Of a DNA stretch of 56,428 nt, positions 40,955-48,891 are shown one piece after another. Numbering within the stretch: the first letter of the stretch is position 1; each line of letters begins with the position of its first letter. The translations under genes and the position numbers were made by a program. The DNA lies in NCBI RefSeq assembly GCF_000282055.1, contig NZ_AKJZ01000056.1, positions 1 through 56,428 on the forward strand, written 5' to 3'. The stretch comes from Flavobacterium sp. CF136 (GTDB taxonomy: Bacteria; Bacteroidota; Bacteroidia; Flavobacteriales; Flavobacteriaceae). The notes under the pieces were generated by a model, which saw nothing but the letters and a program-made list of their open reading frames with translations, made no database searches and was not told the DNA's origin.

Positions 40955-41470
40955 TTATAAATCAAAACCATAAGCTACACGAAGTGCTACCTGATTGGTT
41001 TCGAATTTGTGATAATCTTCATATCGTACACTAATATCTATATGCTTACCGGCATATCCAATTCCTGGTGCCCATAAAAAAGTAGTGTCATTATATCCGT
41101 TGGTTACTGCAAAACCAGCACCAACTTCTCCTAATACATAAAATTGATCTTCCCAAACGAAAGCTTTGAATCCGGCCTTAGCAGGAATAAATCCTAAATC
41201 GGAAGCATTATCTCCAACAAATAAATTTGTAAAACCTGTAGTTAAGGTTAGCGAAGTTCTTTTTGATAAATCATATTGAAGCCTGACATCACCACCTAAA
41301 GCCCAATCGTAAGCATTGTCAGTTGGCAGTCCGGCATTTAATCCAAACCCTAATTTAAAGCCTTGATTGTAGTCTTTGATTTCTTCAGTTTGCTGAGCAG
41401 ATGATGTACTTGTGTAAATCATTGCAATTACTGCAAAAACCAAAAGTTTGATGTTTTTTAAATTTTTCAT
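40955..41470 (-). CDS. Secreted outer-membrane beta-barrel-type protein
   Basis: 171 residues with a signal peptide (LLVFAVIAMIYTSTSSAQQ). The rest alternates amphipathic strands: FKLGFGLNAGLP, GGDVRLQYDLSKRTSLTLTTGFTNLF, AFVWEDQFYVLGEVGAGFAV, ISVRYEDYHKFETNQVALRVAYGFDL. It ends with a C-terminal Phe-x-Leu, suitable for outer-membrane insertion. This is the flavobacterial porin-family type with about eight strands. Substrate or partner unknown. Confidence 0.78.
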   Translation of the reverse strand: MKNLKNIKLLVFAVIAMIYTSTSSAQQTEEIKDYNQGFKLGFGLNAGLPTDNAYDWALGGDVRLQYDLSKRTSLTLTTGFTNLFVGDNASDLGFIPAKAGFKAFVWEDQFYVLGEVGAGFAVTNGYNDTTFLWAPGIGYAGKHIDISVRYEDYHKFETNQVALRVAYGFDL

Positions 41471-41633
41471 GCGTGTATTTTTTTTTAATTACTATGGTGT
41501 AAAATTAGACTTGATGCTTTTGTTTCTTGTTATATAATTATTCAAAATCGTTACATAATATTAGGATTCGTAAAATTTGACCTTATAAAAGGGATATAAT
41601 TTTAATAATATCAAAGAATTCAAAGCTTCTGGT

Positions 41634-41641
41634 TATCTTTG
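41634..41641 (+). promoter_or_regulatory. -7 promoter element (TATCTTTG) for the MATE gene
   Basis: Exact TAnnTTTG with a predicted start about 13 nt before the GTG start codon at 41661. It supports the GTG start, since no ATG is available in frame nearby. Confidence 0.55.
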
Positions 41642-41660
41642 CCGACTAAAAAGTTTAAAA

Positions 41661-43046
41661 GTGAATTTAGTTCAGTATACAAAGGAGTTTTCGTATAATT
41701 TAAGATTAGCCTATCCTGTTATTTTAGGAATGGTAGGGCATACATTAATAGGTATTGTTGATAATATAATGGTTGGGAAATTAGGAAGTACCGAACTTGC
41801 GGCAGTTTCCTTAGGGAACAGTATGATTTTTATTGCTTTGTCTTTAGGAATTGGATTTTCTACTGCCTTAACTCCAATTGTAGCCGAAGCGGATGCGGAA
41901 AAAGATCAGAATAAAATTCGTTCAACCTTTCATCATGGGTTGTTTCTGTGTACAATTTTAGGATTCATGCTTTTTGGATTATTGGTTTTAGCCAAACCTT
42001 TAATGGAGTTATTACATCAACCGGCCGATGTGATTGCTTTGGCAAAACCATATCTGGTTTGGGTAGCTTTTTCATTAGTTCCATTAATTATGTATCAGGG
42101 ATATAAGCAATTTGCTGATGGGCTTTCAATGACCAAATATTCTATGTATGCCATTATTATGGCGAATATTATTCATATAGGTATCAATTATATGTTGATT
42201 TATGGTGTTTGGATTTTTCCTAAAATGGGTATTATTGGTGCAGCTTTAGGAACTGTGATTTCAAGAATCCTGATGGTGATTTTTATGCATCTTATTTTGT
42301 CCAGGCATGAACAGTTAAAAACTTATTTTAAAGGGTTTAGCTTTGAAGAAATTAAAAAAGAAACCATCAGAAAAATTATAAACCTGGGTTTGCCATCTGC
42401 AATGCAAATGCTTTTTGAAGTAGTACTCTTTACAGCATCGATATGGCTTTGCGGTAATATTGGTAAAACAAGTCAGGCAGCCAATCAAATTGCTTTAAGT
42501 CTTGCCTCAATGACTTTTATGGTTGCTATGGGATTAAGTGTAGTTTCGATGATTCGTGTCAGTAACCAAAAAGGATTAATGGATTATAAAAAGCTGGTTG
42601 TCGTAGCGCGTTCCATCTTTTTGCTTTCGATTATTCTTGAAGTTGTTTTTGCAGCAATATTCATTGCTTTTCATAATGTTTTGCCTTATATCTTTTTGAA
42701 TATGGAAAACACACTACAGCTTACGGATAATACTGAAGTAATAGAAATTGCGTCGAAATTATTACTGATTGCTGCAGTTTTTCAGATTTCTGATGGAATT
42801 CAGGTAGTTGTTTTAGGCGCTTTACGCGGATTACAGGATGTAAAAGTACCTATGTATATCACTTTTACTGCGTATTGGATAATTGGTTTTCCGATTTCGT
42901 ATTATTTGGGAGAATACACCTCATGGAAAGCAGAAGGAGTCTGGATCGGGCTTTTGGCAGGTTTAACTGCGGCAGCAATATTCCTGTATATTCGGTTTCA
43001 TTACTTAACCAAAAAATTAATCAATAATTCATTTTCAAATAACTAA
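41661..43046 (+). CDS. MATE-family multidrug/sodium efflux protein (NorM-like)
   Basis: 461 residues with about 12 membrane segments, typical of a MATE transporter that exports drugs in exchange for sodium or protons. Motif blocks: RLAYPVILGMVGHTLIGIVDNIMVGKLGSTELAAVSLGN at the N-terminus, GFSTALTPIVAEA, and GLPSAMQMLFEVVLFTASIWLCGNIGKTSQAANQIALS. Starts at GTG (41661) behind a good -7 element. Substrate unknown. No regulator adjoins it. Confidence 0.93.
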   Translation: MNLVQYTKEFSYNLRLAYPVILGMVGHTLIGIVDNIMVGKLGSTELAAVSLGNSMIFIALSLGIGFSTALTPIVAEADAEKDQNKIRSTFHHGLFLCTILGFMLFGLLVLAKPLMELLHQPADVIALAKPYLVWVAFSLVPLIMYQGYKQFADGLSMTKYSMYAIIMANIIHIGINYMLIYGVWIFPKMGIIGAALGTVISRILMVIFMHLILSRHEQLKTYFKGFSFEEIKKETIRKIINLGLPSAMQMLFEVVLFTASIWLCGNIGKTSQAANQIALSLASMTFMVAMGLSVVSMIRVSNQKGLMDYKKLVVVARSIFLLSIILEVVFAAIFIAFHNVLPYIFLNMENTLQLTDNTEVIEIASKLLLIAAVFQISDGIQVVVLGALRGLQDVKVPMYITFTAYWIIGFPISYYLGEYTSWKAEGVWIGLLAGLTAAAIFLYIRFHYLTKKLINNSFSNN

Positions 43047-43073
43047 ATTTGAAGCATAAAAAAATAAAAATAA

Positions 43074-43148
43074 GCCACAGATTTCACAGATTTCTGACAA
43101 GTTAAATCTAATTACTTTTTAATCTGGAGAATTTGGAGAATCTGTGGC
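43074..43148. repeat. 10-bp perfect inverted repeat upstream of the 75-residue gene
   Basis: GCCACAGATT (43074-43083) pairs with AATCTGTGGC (43139-43148). CACAGATTTC and GGAGAATTTGGAGAATCTG words recur inside. It lies between the MATE and the small acidic gene. Confidence 0.6.
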
Positions 43149-43175
43149 AAAAAAATAAACAAAAAAATAATAAAA

Positions 43176-43403
43176 ATGGAATTACCTAAATTTTTACTTG
43201 GAGATAATACTGATTTTCCAGATGATATTTTTATCGTTCACCTTGATTACCCGAGATTTATAATCAATTTAAAAGATGATGAGGTTGAGTTTATGGAAGA
43301 GGCCGAAGATCTTGATGAAGCAGAATTAAATGCCGAAATGGAAGGTTTGATTGTTCTGGCTAATGAATTTTACGACAGAGAAATAAAACGTTACGAAGAG
43401 TAG
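43176..43403 (+). CDS. Small acidic hypothetical protein
   Basis: 75 residues, strongly acidic (DDEVEFMEEAEDLDEAELNAEMEG), with an N-terminal LPKFLLGDNTDFPDDIFIVHLDYPRFIINL segment that looks like a conserved beta-sheet start. No membrane segment. I do not recognise a family. It lies 52 nt before the LTA-synthase-like gene and may be co-transcribed. Real coding is supported by composition and its clean start after a promoterless repeat, but less sure than larger genes. Confidence 0.65.
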   Translation: MELPKFLLGDNTDFPDDIFIVHLDYPRFIINLKDDEVEFMEEAEDLDEAELNAEMEGLIVLANEFYDREIKRYEE

Positions 43404-43454
43404 AGACGCACTGCTGTGCACTTCTACGCATCTGCCTCAATTAAAAATCATCTA

Positions 43455-45389
43455 ATGAAAAAATTAAGTTTTTTAAAACCCGTTTTTAATTTCATAGCAA
43501 TTGGATTGCTAATCACAACTTTAAGCAGAATCTTTTTATTTTTTCTATTTAAAGACAGAGTCATCGAGACACCCAATTTCTGGTATATTTTTCCAATCGG
43601 TTTGCGAATGGATTTGATTTTACTGTGTTATTTGTCTTTCCTTCCCGCAGTTTTGATTACATTTCTTCCTGGTAAATGGATAAAATTCACAAATAGCTTT
43701 TTGGTTATTTATAGCTTTTTATTCCTGTTTCTGATTCTTTTTGTAGAATTGGCTTCACCCGATTTTGTAAAACAATACGACACACGTCCAAACAAGATTT
43801 TCTTAGATTATCTGATTTACCCAAAAGAAGTTGTCGGAATGCTTTTAAAAAGTTATCTGACTTCTATAATTGTTACTTTTCTGATTCTTGGAGTTGTCTT
43901 GTATTTTGCTTTCAAAAAGGGAAAAAAGTATTTCCACACGACAAATACCGAATATAAATTTAAACTGATACTTTTTCCGTTAGTTGCTTTTTTATTGTTT
44001 TTTGGGGCACGTTCAAGCCTGACTTCAAAGAGACCAATTAATGCCAGTAATGCTGTTTTTTCAACTGATCAGCTAACAAATACTTTAGGTTTGAATTCAT
44101 TTTACACCGTTGCTTTTGCTGCATATTCAATTAAAAATGAAGGGAACACCAAAATGTATGGTAAAATGGATGAAGCCGAAGCAATTGCCCGTGTAAAAAA
44201 ATACATGATTGCCGGACCAAATGATTTTACTGATGCTGAAATTCCGTTTCTTCATGTACAGCAGCCGGATTCAGTTGTAAAAAAGCGTTATAATCTGGTG
44301 ATTTTTTTACAGGAAAGTTTAGGTGCTGAATATGTTGGGATTTTAGGAGGAAAACCATTAACGCCTGAATTTGATAAATTATCGAAAGAAGGGTTATTAT
44401 TTACCAATTTATATTGTACAGGAACCCGAAGTGTGCGTGGAATAGAAGCTGTTGTAACCGGATTTTTGCCATCGCCATCAGAGAGCGTGGTTAAATTAGG
44501 AAATTCACAGCAAGGTTTTTTTACTTTGGCTGATGCCTTGAAACAAAAAGGATATGACACCAGTTTTATCTATGGAGGAATGGCGAATTTTGATAATATG
44601 GCTTCGTTTTTCAACGGAAATGGTTTTCAGGATATTGTAGATCAGGATGATTTTGATTCTGATGGGAATAAATATGCTTTCAAAGGAACCTGGGGTTATT
44701 CAGATGAAGATTTAGTAACTAAGGCAAATAATTATTTTAAAGCAAAAGGAGATAAACCTTTCTTTTCTTTAATGTTTTCGACATCAAATCACGAACCTTT
44801 TGAATATCCTGCCGGAAGAATAAAACCTTATGACCAAAAGCCTGCAACAGTAAATAATGCCATGAAATATGCCGATTTCTCCATTGGTAAATTCTTCGAA
44901 ATGGCTAAAAAAGAGGCATATTTTAAAAATACTATTTTTATTGTTATTGCCGATCACAATACGAGAACGTACGGAAAGAATTTAGTGCCAATCAATAAAT
45001 TTCATATTCCGGCTTTAATTATGGGACCGGGAGTTCAAAAAGGAGCTGTTTACAATAAACTGGCAAGCCAGATTGATATTCCGCCAACATTATTAAGTTA
45101 TTTAGGAGTTCCGTTTGAAACACCAATGGTTGGAAGAAATTTAAACAAATTGAATCCAACAGTTCAGGGAAGGTCAATTATGCAGTTTAATGATATCAAT
45201 GCGTTTAGAATAGAGAATCAGGTTGTAATTATGCAGCCAAATTTGAAACCGCTTCAATTCGAAATTAAAAATGACACCACTTTAATTCCTGTAAAATTAA
45301 ACGAAGAATTAGCAAAGGATGCTTTGGCACATGTTATTACAGCCGGGAATTTATATAGAGAGAATAAGTATAAACTTAGGAAAAAATAG
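43455..45389 (+). CDS. LTA-synthase-family membrane sulfatase/phosphoglycerol transferase
   Basis: 644 residues. Five N-terminal membrane helices (to about residue 185) anchor an extracytoplasmic alkaline-phosphatase-fold domain. Metal and catalytic features: FLQESLG (Glu287), CTGTRSVRGIEA with Thr324 as likely nucleophile, WGYSDEDLV, STSNHEPFEYP and IVIADHNTR. Gram-positive LtaS makes lipoteichoic acid; Gram-negative relatives transfer phosphoglycerol or phosphoethanolamine to glycans or lipids. The acceptor here is unknown. The frame is open from 43416, but the ATG at 43455 is directly before the first helix. Ends at a terminator at 45442. Confidence 0.9.
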   Translation: MKKLSFLKPVFNFIAIGLLITTLSRIFLFFLFKDRVIETPNFWYIFPIGLRMDLILLCYLSFLPAVLITFLPGKWIKFTNSFLVIYSFLFLFLILFVELASPDFVKQYDTRPNKIFLDYLIYPKEVVGMLLKSYLTSIIVTFLILGVVLYFAFKKGKKYFHTTNTEYKFKLILFPLVAFLLFFGARSSLTSKRPINASNAVFSTDQLTNTLGLNSFYTVAFAAYSIKNEGNTKMYGKMDEAEAIARVKKYMIAGPNDFTDAEIPFLHVQQPDSVVKKRYNLVIFLQESLGAEYVGILGGKPLTPEFDKLSKEGLLFTNLYCTGTRSVRGIEAVVTGFLPSPSESVVKLGNSQQGFFTLADALKQKGYDTSFIYGGMANFDNMASFFNGNGFQDIVDQDDFDSDGNKYAFKGTWGYSDEDLVTKANNYFKAKGDKPFFSLMFSTSNHEPFEYPAGRIKPYDQKPATVNNAMKYADFSIGKFFEMAKKEAYFKNTIFIVIADHNTRTYGKNLVPINKFHIPALIMGPGVQKGAVYNKLASQIDIPPTLLSYLGVPFETPMVGRNLNKLNPTVQGRSIMQFNDINAFRIENQVVIMQPNLKPLQFEIKNDTTLIPVKLNEELAKDALAHVITAGNLYRENKYKLRKK

Positions 45390-45441
45390 GTTCAAAGACA
45401 TAAAGATTTAAAGTTTTTAATCACTTCCTTCGACAAGCATT

Positions 45442-45484
45442 AAAAAGCTGCTAAAGATAAAATTTCATCTTTAGCAGCTTTTTT
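45442..45484 (+). terminator. Terminator after the LTA-synthase-like gene
   Basis: A 17-bp stem (AAAAAGCTGCTAAAGAT at 45442-45458 with the right arm 45467-45483), loop 8 nt, then Ts. Its right half is the left end of the duplicated unit: a decayed copy of the right arm (TTTAGCAGCTTTTT) occurs at 46541-46555. Confidence 0.85.
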
Positions 45485-45597
45485 GTTTTAATCAGGTTTT
45501 AAAAGCAGACGAAAATTAAAATCAGCAGTCAAATGAAATAGTCGTAACTTTAATGTTCTGATTTTTAAAATTTTAGGGGGTATTTGTTTTTAAAAAA

Positions 45598-45635
45598 AAA
45601 GGAGGTAACAAAAAACAAACTTTGTTTATCTATTT
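45598..45635 (+). promoter_or_regulatory. Conserved upstream block shared by both duplicate genes
   Basis: AAAGGAGGTAACAAAAAACA followed by TTTGTTTATCTA is almost unchanged in copy 2 (46677-46713), whereas the surrounding intergenic DNA has drifted. It ends about 30 nt before the ATG. The GGAGG lies 55 nt from the ATG, too far for ribosome binding, so it is more likely a promoter/5' leader element. Confidence 0.45.
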
Positions 45636-45659
45636 ATAAACTATTAAAATTAAATCGAC

Positions 45660-46451
45660 ATGAAAAATCTTAAAACAACAATTTTTACTGCAGTATTAGT
45701 AGTGTTTTGCTTAACAAATGTAAAAGCACAAGATGGTAAAATTGTAAAAGAAAAAACGATTAAATCTACTTCTGGTTCAGAAAGCACTTTAGATGGTCCT
45801 GCTCAAAAAAGCAATATAAATGGTATAAATAATGGAATGCCAAACAGAATTTCTATGAATGTTACTATTGCAAAGCAGACACAAGGGGCAACTTTTGGAG
45901 AAAAAGTAAATGCCGGAAAAATAAATGTAACATTAGTTGAAGGCGGATGTATCGTTTTGTTTCCTTCTAATGAAGGGTACAGAATCAATACCACTGACAA
46001 AAGCATTAAGGAATTGAGCAAAAATGAATGCGCTGCTTTTGGCGAAAAAGTCAATCAGGGTTTACATGCAGCTGGTGGCGCTTTGTCACAGGGTTCGTCT
46101 TTATTGGGAGGTGCTTTGCCAGGCGGAGCTATTATTTCTGCTGCGGTTTCCAGTGTGGGAAATTTAGCCGGAGGAGGAGGAGGGGCTGCCGCTGCTTCCT
46201 ATGCCGCTACCGGAAAAATGGCAAAACCTGATTCTGAAAAAAATATTTTAAAAATTCAGGATAATGAAAATGAAGCTGTATTAGACCTGGCTGACGGAGA
46301 ATATGAATTAGCATTTGTTATCGTTGAGAAAGCAACTTCAGGCTTGAAAGATACCTTAAAAACACAGGTTCGTATGGGATTTACAGTAGAAAAAGGAGTT
46401 TTAAAAACAAAACATGATACTGCTAAAAATTCAGTAGGCAATATTCGTTAA
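45660..46451 (+). CDS. Secreted Gly/Ala-rich protein of unknown function, copy 1
   Basis: 263 residues. Signal peptide MKNLKTTIFTAVLVVFCLT...A, cut near QD. Then a Lys/Ser-rich segment, a beta-rich domain (about 60-125, RISMNVTIAKQTQGATFGEKV; GGCIVLFPSNEGYRI), a Gly/Ala-rich stretch (about 140-185, SSLLGGALPGGAIISAAVSSV; GGGGGAAAASYAA), and a C-terminal domain ending LKTKHDTAKNSVGNIR. No family recognised. It is the full-length member of a tandem pair; the second copy lacks residues 42-228 (approx.). Convergent with meaB and followed by a meaB fragment. Confidence 0.8.
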   Translation: MKNLKTTIFTAVLVVFCLTNVKAQDGKIVKEKTIKSTSGSESTLDGPAQKSNINGINNGMPNRISMNVTIAKQTQGATFGEKVNAGKINVTLVEGGCIVLFPSNEGYRINTTDKSIKELSKNECAAFGEKVNQGLHAAGGALSQGSSLLGGALPGGAIISAAVSSVGNLAGGGGGAAAASYAATGKMAKPDSEKNILKIQDNENEAVLDLADGEYELAFVIVEKATSGLKDTLKTQVRMGFTVEKGVLKTKHDTAKNSVGNIR

Positions 46452-46487
46452 ATTCTTGTTTGATAGAATTGATGGATTTAGATCACC

Positions 46488-46538
46488 TTTAAGATATTTT
46501 TCTAATAATAACTGAATGGCTGCAAAAGATGATATTTC
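46488..46538 (-). pseudogene. Fragment of the meaB 3' end (17 codons)
   Basis: On the minus strand these 51 bases translate in frame as EISSFAAIQLLLEKYLK, against EMSPFAAAQLLLEKYFK at the true meaB C-terminus (47007-47057): 13 of 17 identical. The downstream side (46452-46487) also aligns with the DNA just past meaB. It marks the inner junction of the tandem duplication. Confidence 0.88.
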
Positions 46539-46540
46539 AT

Positions 46541-47060
46541 TTTTTAGCAGCTTTTTGTTTTTAAGAGTATATTTTTTTAAAGTTGCCGAAAATTTAAATC
46601 AATTACCAAATGAAATAGTTTAATATTAATGGTTTGATTTTGAATTTCTATACAGTATTTTTAATTTAAAAGCCGAAAAGGAGGTAACAAAAAACAGCTT
46701 TTGTTTATCTACTATAAATCATTAAAACTAAATCGATATGAAAAACCTTAAAACAGCAATTTTTACAGTAACATTAGTGTTGTGCGGCTTAACAAATGTA
46801 AAAGCCCAGGACAGTAAAATTGTAAAAGAAAAAGCGGTTAAATCAAATTCTGCTTCAGATTTGAAAACTACATTACAAACGCAAACCAGTATAGAGTCTG
46901 CAGTAGAAAAAAGACGTTTAAAAACCAAACATGATACCGCTAAAAATTCAATAGGAAATATTCGTTAAAATTTTTGTATGGTTGAATAGTCAAGTTTAAA
47001 TTACGTTTTAAAATACTTTTCTAATAATAACTGAGCGGCTGCAAAAGGTGACATTTCACT
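46541..47060 (+). repeat. Tandem duplication unit, right copy (shortened)
   Basis: Begins with a decayed terminator arm, continues through the promoter block and the mini-gene at 46738, and runs into the intact 3' end of meaB. About 560 bp shorter than the left copy because of the deletion inside the gene. Confidence 0.82.
46738..46968 (+). CDS. Mini-paralogue of the upstream secreted protein, internally deleted copy 2
   Basis: 76 residues: signal peptide (MKNLKTAIFTVTLVLCGLTNVKA), QDSKIVKEKAVKSNSAS and the C-terminal LKTKHDTAKNSIGNIR. It is the 263-residue protein with the middle removed. Both copies carry TTCAG at codon position 117-121 (45776-45780; 46854-46858), and copy 1 has it again at 46337-46341; joining these accounts for the entire 561-bp difference with no other indel. 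The reading frame is kept and the remaining ends are conserved, so it may still be secreted. Whether it is functional is unknown. Confidence 0.75.
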   Translation: MKNLKTAIFTVTLVLCGLTNVKAQDSKIVKEKAVKSNSASDLKTTLQTQTSIESAVEKRRLKTKHDTAKNSIGNIR

Positions 47061-48089
47061 ACTTTGTACCGCTTTTTGGGTTTTATCCAATAGTTGCATG
47101 ATACCTGGCTGATTGTAGAAATGATTTTTTAATTGTTCATTAATAGTTTCCATCATCCAGAATTGATTTTGTTCTTTTCTTTTTTCCTGAAAATAACCGG
47201 TTTCATTTGTCATTTTGAAATAACCCGAAATCGTTTCCCAAATTTCAGAAATTCCTTCTTTGGTAATGGCGCTGCAGGTTGTAACTTTTGGCTGCCATGC
47301 TGATTTTTTTGGAGGAAATAAATGCAAAGCTCTATTGAATTCAACTTTAGCCAAATCTGCTTTTTTGATATTATCTCCATCTGCTTTATTAATGACAACA
47401 ACATCTGCCATTTCCATAATACCACGTTTAATTCCCTGAAGTTCATCGCCGGCACCGGCAATTTTTAGTAATAAAAAAAAGTCTACCATGCCGTGGACAG
47501 CAGTTTCACTTTGTCCGACACCAACAGTTTCAATAATAATAGTGTCAAAACCTGCAGCTTCACACAAAATAATTGATTCACGTGTTTTTCTGGCTACGCC
47601 TCCCAAAGTATCTCCGGAAGCACTTGGCCTGATAAAAGCATTTTCATCCTTAACCAATTCTTCCATTCGGGTTTTGTCTCCTAAAATACTTCCATGTGAA
47701 AGAGAGCTGCTTGGATCAACTGCCAATACGGCAACTTTTTTCCCTAATGAAGTTAAATGTTTTCCAAAAGCTTCAATAAAAGTACTTTTTCCAACACCGG
47801 GAACGCCTGTAATCCCAATTCGGATTGATTTGCCTGAATGAGGCAGACAACCTTTAATGACTTCGTTAGCTTTTTCTGTATGTTGAGGATTTGTACTTTC
47901 GACTAAAGTAATGGCACGGCTTAAAGCAGTTCTATTACTATTTAAAATTCCGGTAATTAATTCATTTGAAGTAGGAAGCTGTCTTCTTCTTTGCTGTATT
48001 TGACTGATGGCTGTAACATTGGTAATTTCAGGGGAAGAAATTCCGACTTTTTCATGTAAACTGCTCGACTGTTTTTTTAAACTTGACAA
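47001..48089 (-). CDS. meaB: Methylmalonyl-CoA mutase-associated GTPase MeaB
   Basis: G3E-family GTPase that protects and reloads the B12 cofactor of methylmalonyl-CoA mutase. 362 residues: an N-terminal helical arm, Walker A GVPGVGKST (95-103), AVDPSSSLSHGSILGDKTRM, ETVGVGQSE (switch region) and NKADG for guanine specificity. The C-terminal dimerisation arm ends EMSPFAAAQLLLEKYFKT. It lies 37 kb from the mutase genes it serves. Its last 17 codons are duplicated as a fragment at 46488-46538. Confidence 0.95.
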   Translation of the reverse strand: MSSLKKQSSSLHEKVGISSPEITNVTAISQIQQRRRQLPTSNELITGILNSNRTALSRAITLVESTNPQHTEKANEVIKGCLPHSGKSIRIGITGVPGVGKSTFIEAFGKHLTSLGKKVAVLAVDPSSSLSHGSILGDKTRMEELVKDENAFIRPSASGDTLGGVARKTRESIILCEAAGFDTIIIETVGVGQSETAVHGMVDFFLLLKIAGAGDELQGIKRGIMEMADVVVINKADGDNIKKADLAKVEFNRALHLFPPKKSAWQPKVTTCSAITKEGISEIWETISGYFKMTNETGYFQEKRKEQNQFWMMETINEQLKNHFYNQPGIMQLLDKTQKAVQSSEMSPFAAAQLLLEKYFKT

Positions 48090-48125
48090 AATACTTTTTT
48101 TTGGTACTGTAAAAGTACTGAAAAC

Positions 48126-48169
48126 AAAAACAGTTTCAAAAGTAGAAAATTGCTTTCGAAACTGTTTTT
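48126..48169. terminator. Terminator of the NAD(P)-binding gene with meaB promoter in its loop
   Basis: AAAAACAGTTTC (48126-48137) pairs perfectly with GAAACTGTTTTT (48158-48169), 20-nt loop; T-run on both strands. On the minus strand the loop carries TACTTTTG (48137-48144), an exact -7 element that would start meaB near 48130, about 40 nt before its ATG. Confidence 0.65.
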
Positions 48170-48194
48170 TGTGAATTTATTTGGGCTGTAATAA

Positions 48195-48836
48195 TTAATA
48201 TCCTGCCGTAAAACGAACCTGATGGTGTTTTGGAGTTTCTGCTTCATCTGCAATAACTACGGCTAAATCTTCTACAGATAAAATACTTCTCTGTTCGTCA
48301 TTAAAAACCGGATTTTCTAAGCCTAAACGGTATTTTCCTGTTCTTCCTGTTGTGATTCCCGGATGCATCTCAAAAGCGGGGCTGAAAAATGCCCAATCCA
48401 ATTCTTTTTCTTCTTTAATAATGTTTAAATAATCCCTTGCAGCACTTGCAGCTACATAATATTCTTTTGGAAAATCAGGAGTGTCAACCGCTTGTAGACC
48501 TGGTGCAACAAACAAACTTCCTCCGCCACCTATAGTGATATAACGTTTTACACCTGATTTTTTTACTGCTTCCTGAATTGCTTTTGAACCGGCAATAAAA
48601 TCATCATAGATATTTGGATTTGTCCATCCTGAGTTATAGGCACTGATTACTACGTCATTTCCTTTTAAAGTTTCTGCCAAAGCATCAGTATTAAAAATAT
48701 CTATAGCGACCCAATTTACATTTGATGTGTCTTTTGGGTTTCTGGCGATAGCTGTAATGTTGTGTTTTCTGTCTGCCAATTCATTTAAAATTGCTGAACC
48801 GACGAATCCTGTTGCTCCAATAATTGCGATTTTCAT
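48195..48836 (-). CDS. NAD(P)-binding oxidoreductase (atypical SDR/NmrA-like)
   Basis: 213 residues with the Rossmann start KIAIIGATGFVGSAILNEL, then ITAIARNPKD, WVAIDIFNTDALAETLKGNDVVISAYN, TIGGGGSLFVAPG and LDWAFFSPAFEM. This is the YwnB/NAD(P)H-binding family of small dinucleotide-binding proteins; catalytic YxxxK is not present in the usual form. It is 55 nt downstream of an Rrf2 regulator on the same strand and is probably its regulated partner. Function not established. Confidence 0.85.
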   Translation of the reverse strand: MKIAIIGATGFVGSAILNELADRKHNITAIARNPKDTSNVNWVAIDIFNTDALAETLKGNDVVISAYNSGWTNPNIYDDFIAGSKAIQEAVKKSGVKRYITIGGGGSLFVAPGLQAVDTPDFPKEYYVAASAARDYLNIIKEEKELDWAFFSPAFEMHPGITTGRTGKYRLGLENPVFNDEQRSILSVEDLAVVIADEAETPKHHQVRFTAGY

Positions 48837-48891
48837 AAATATATTAATTTAATTAGTAATAAAAAATGTTACAGTTTTGTATAAAAAAAGG

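Larger units (their letters stand above)
45467..46540 (+). repeat. Tandem duplication unit, left copy (about 1.08 kb)
   Basis: Contains the right terminator arm, a promoter region, the 263-residue gene and 17 codons of meaB tail. It aligns with the right copy at 46541-47060: TTTAGCAGCTTTTTT, AAATGAAATAGT, GGAGGTAACAAAAAACA, TTTGTTTATCTA, TAAATCGA(C/T)ATG and CTAATAATAACTGA are shared in order. Offset is 1073-1078 before the 561-bp deletion in the right copy. Confidence 0.85.

Noticed and set aside
46028..46231. 67-codon Cys/Arg-rich plus-strand frame
   Set aside because: It is an out-of-frame reading of the Gly/Ala-rich codons of the 263-residue gene.
45660..46968. Insertion sequence or phage origin of the duplicated pair
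   Set aside because: No transposase, terminal inverted repeats or target-site duplications; the junction is explained by homology-like recombination with meaB.
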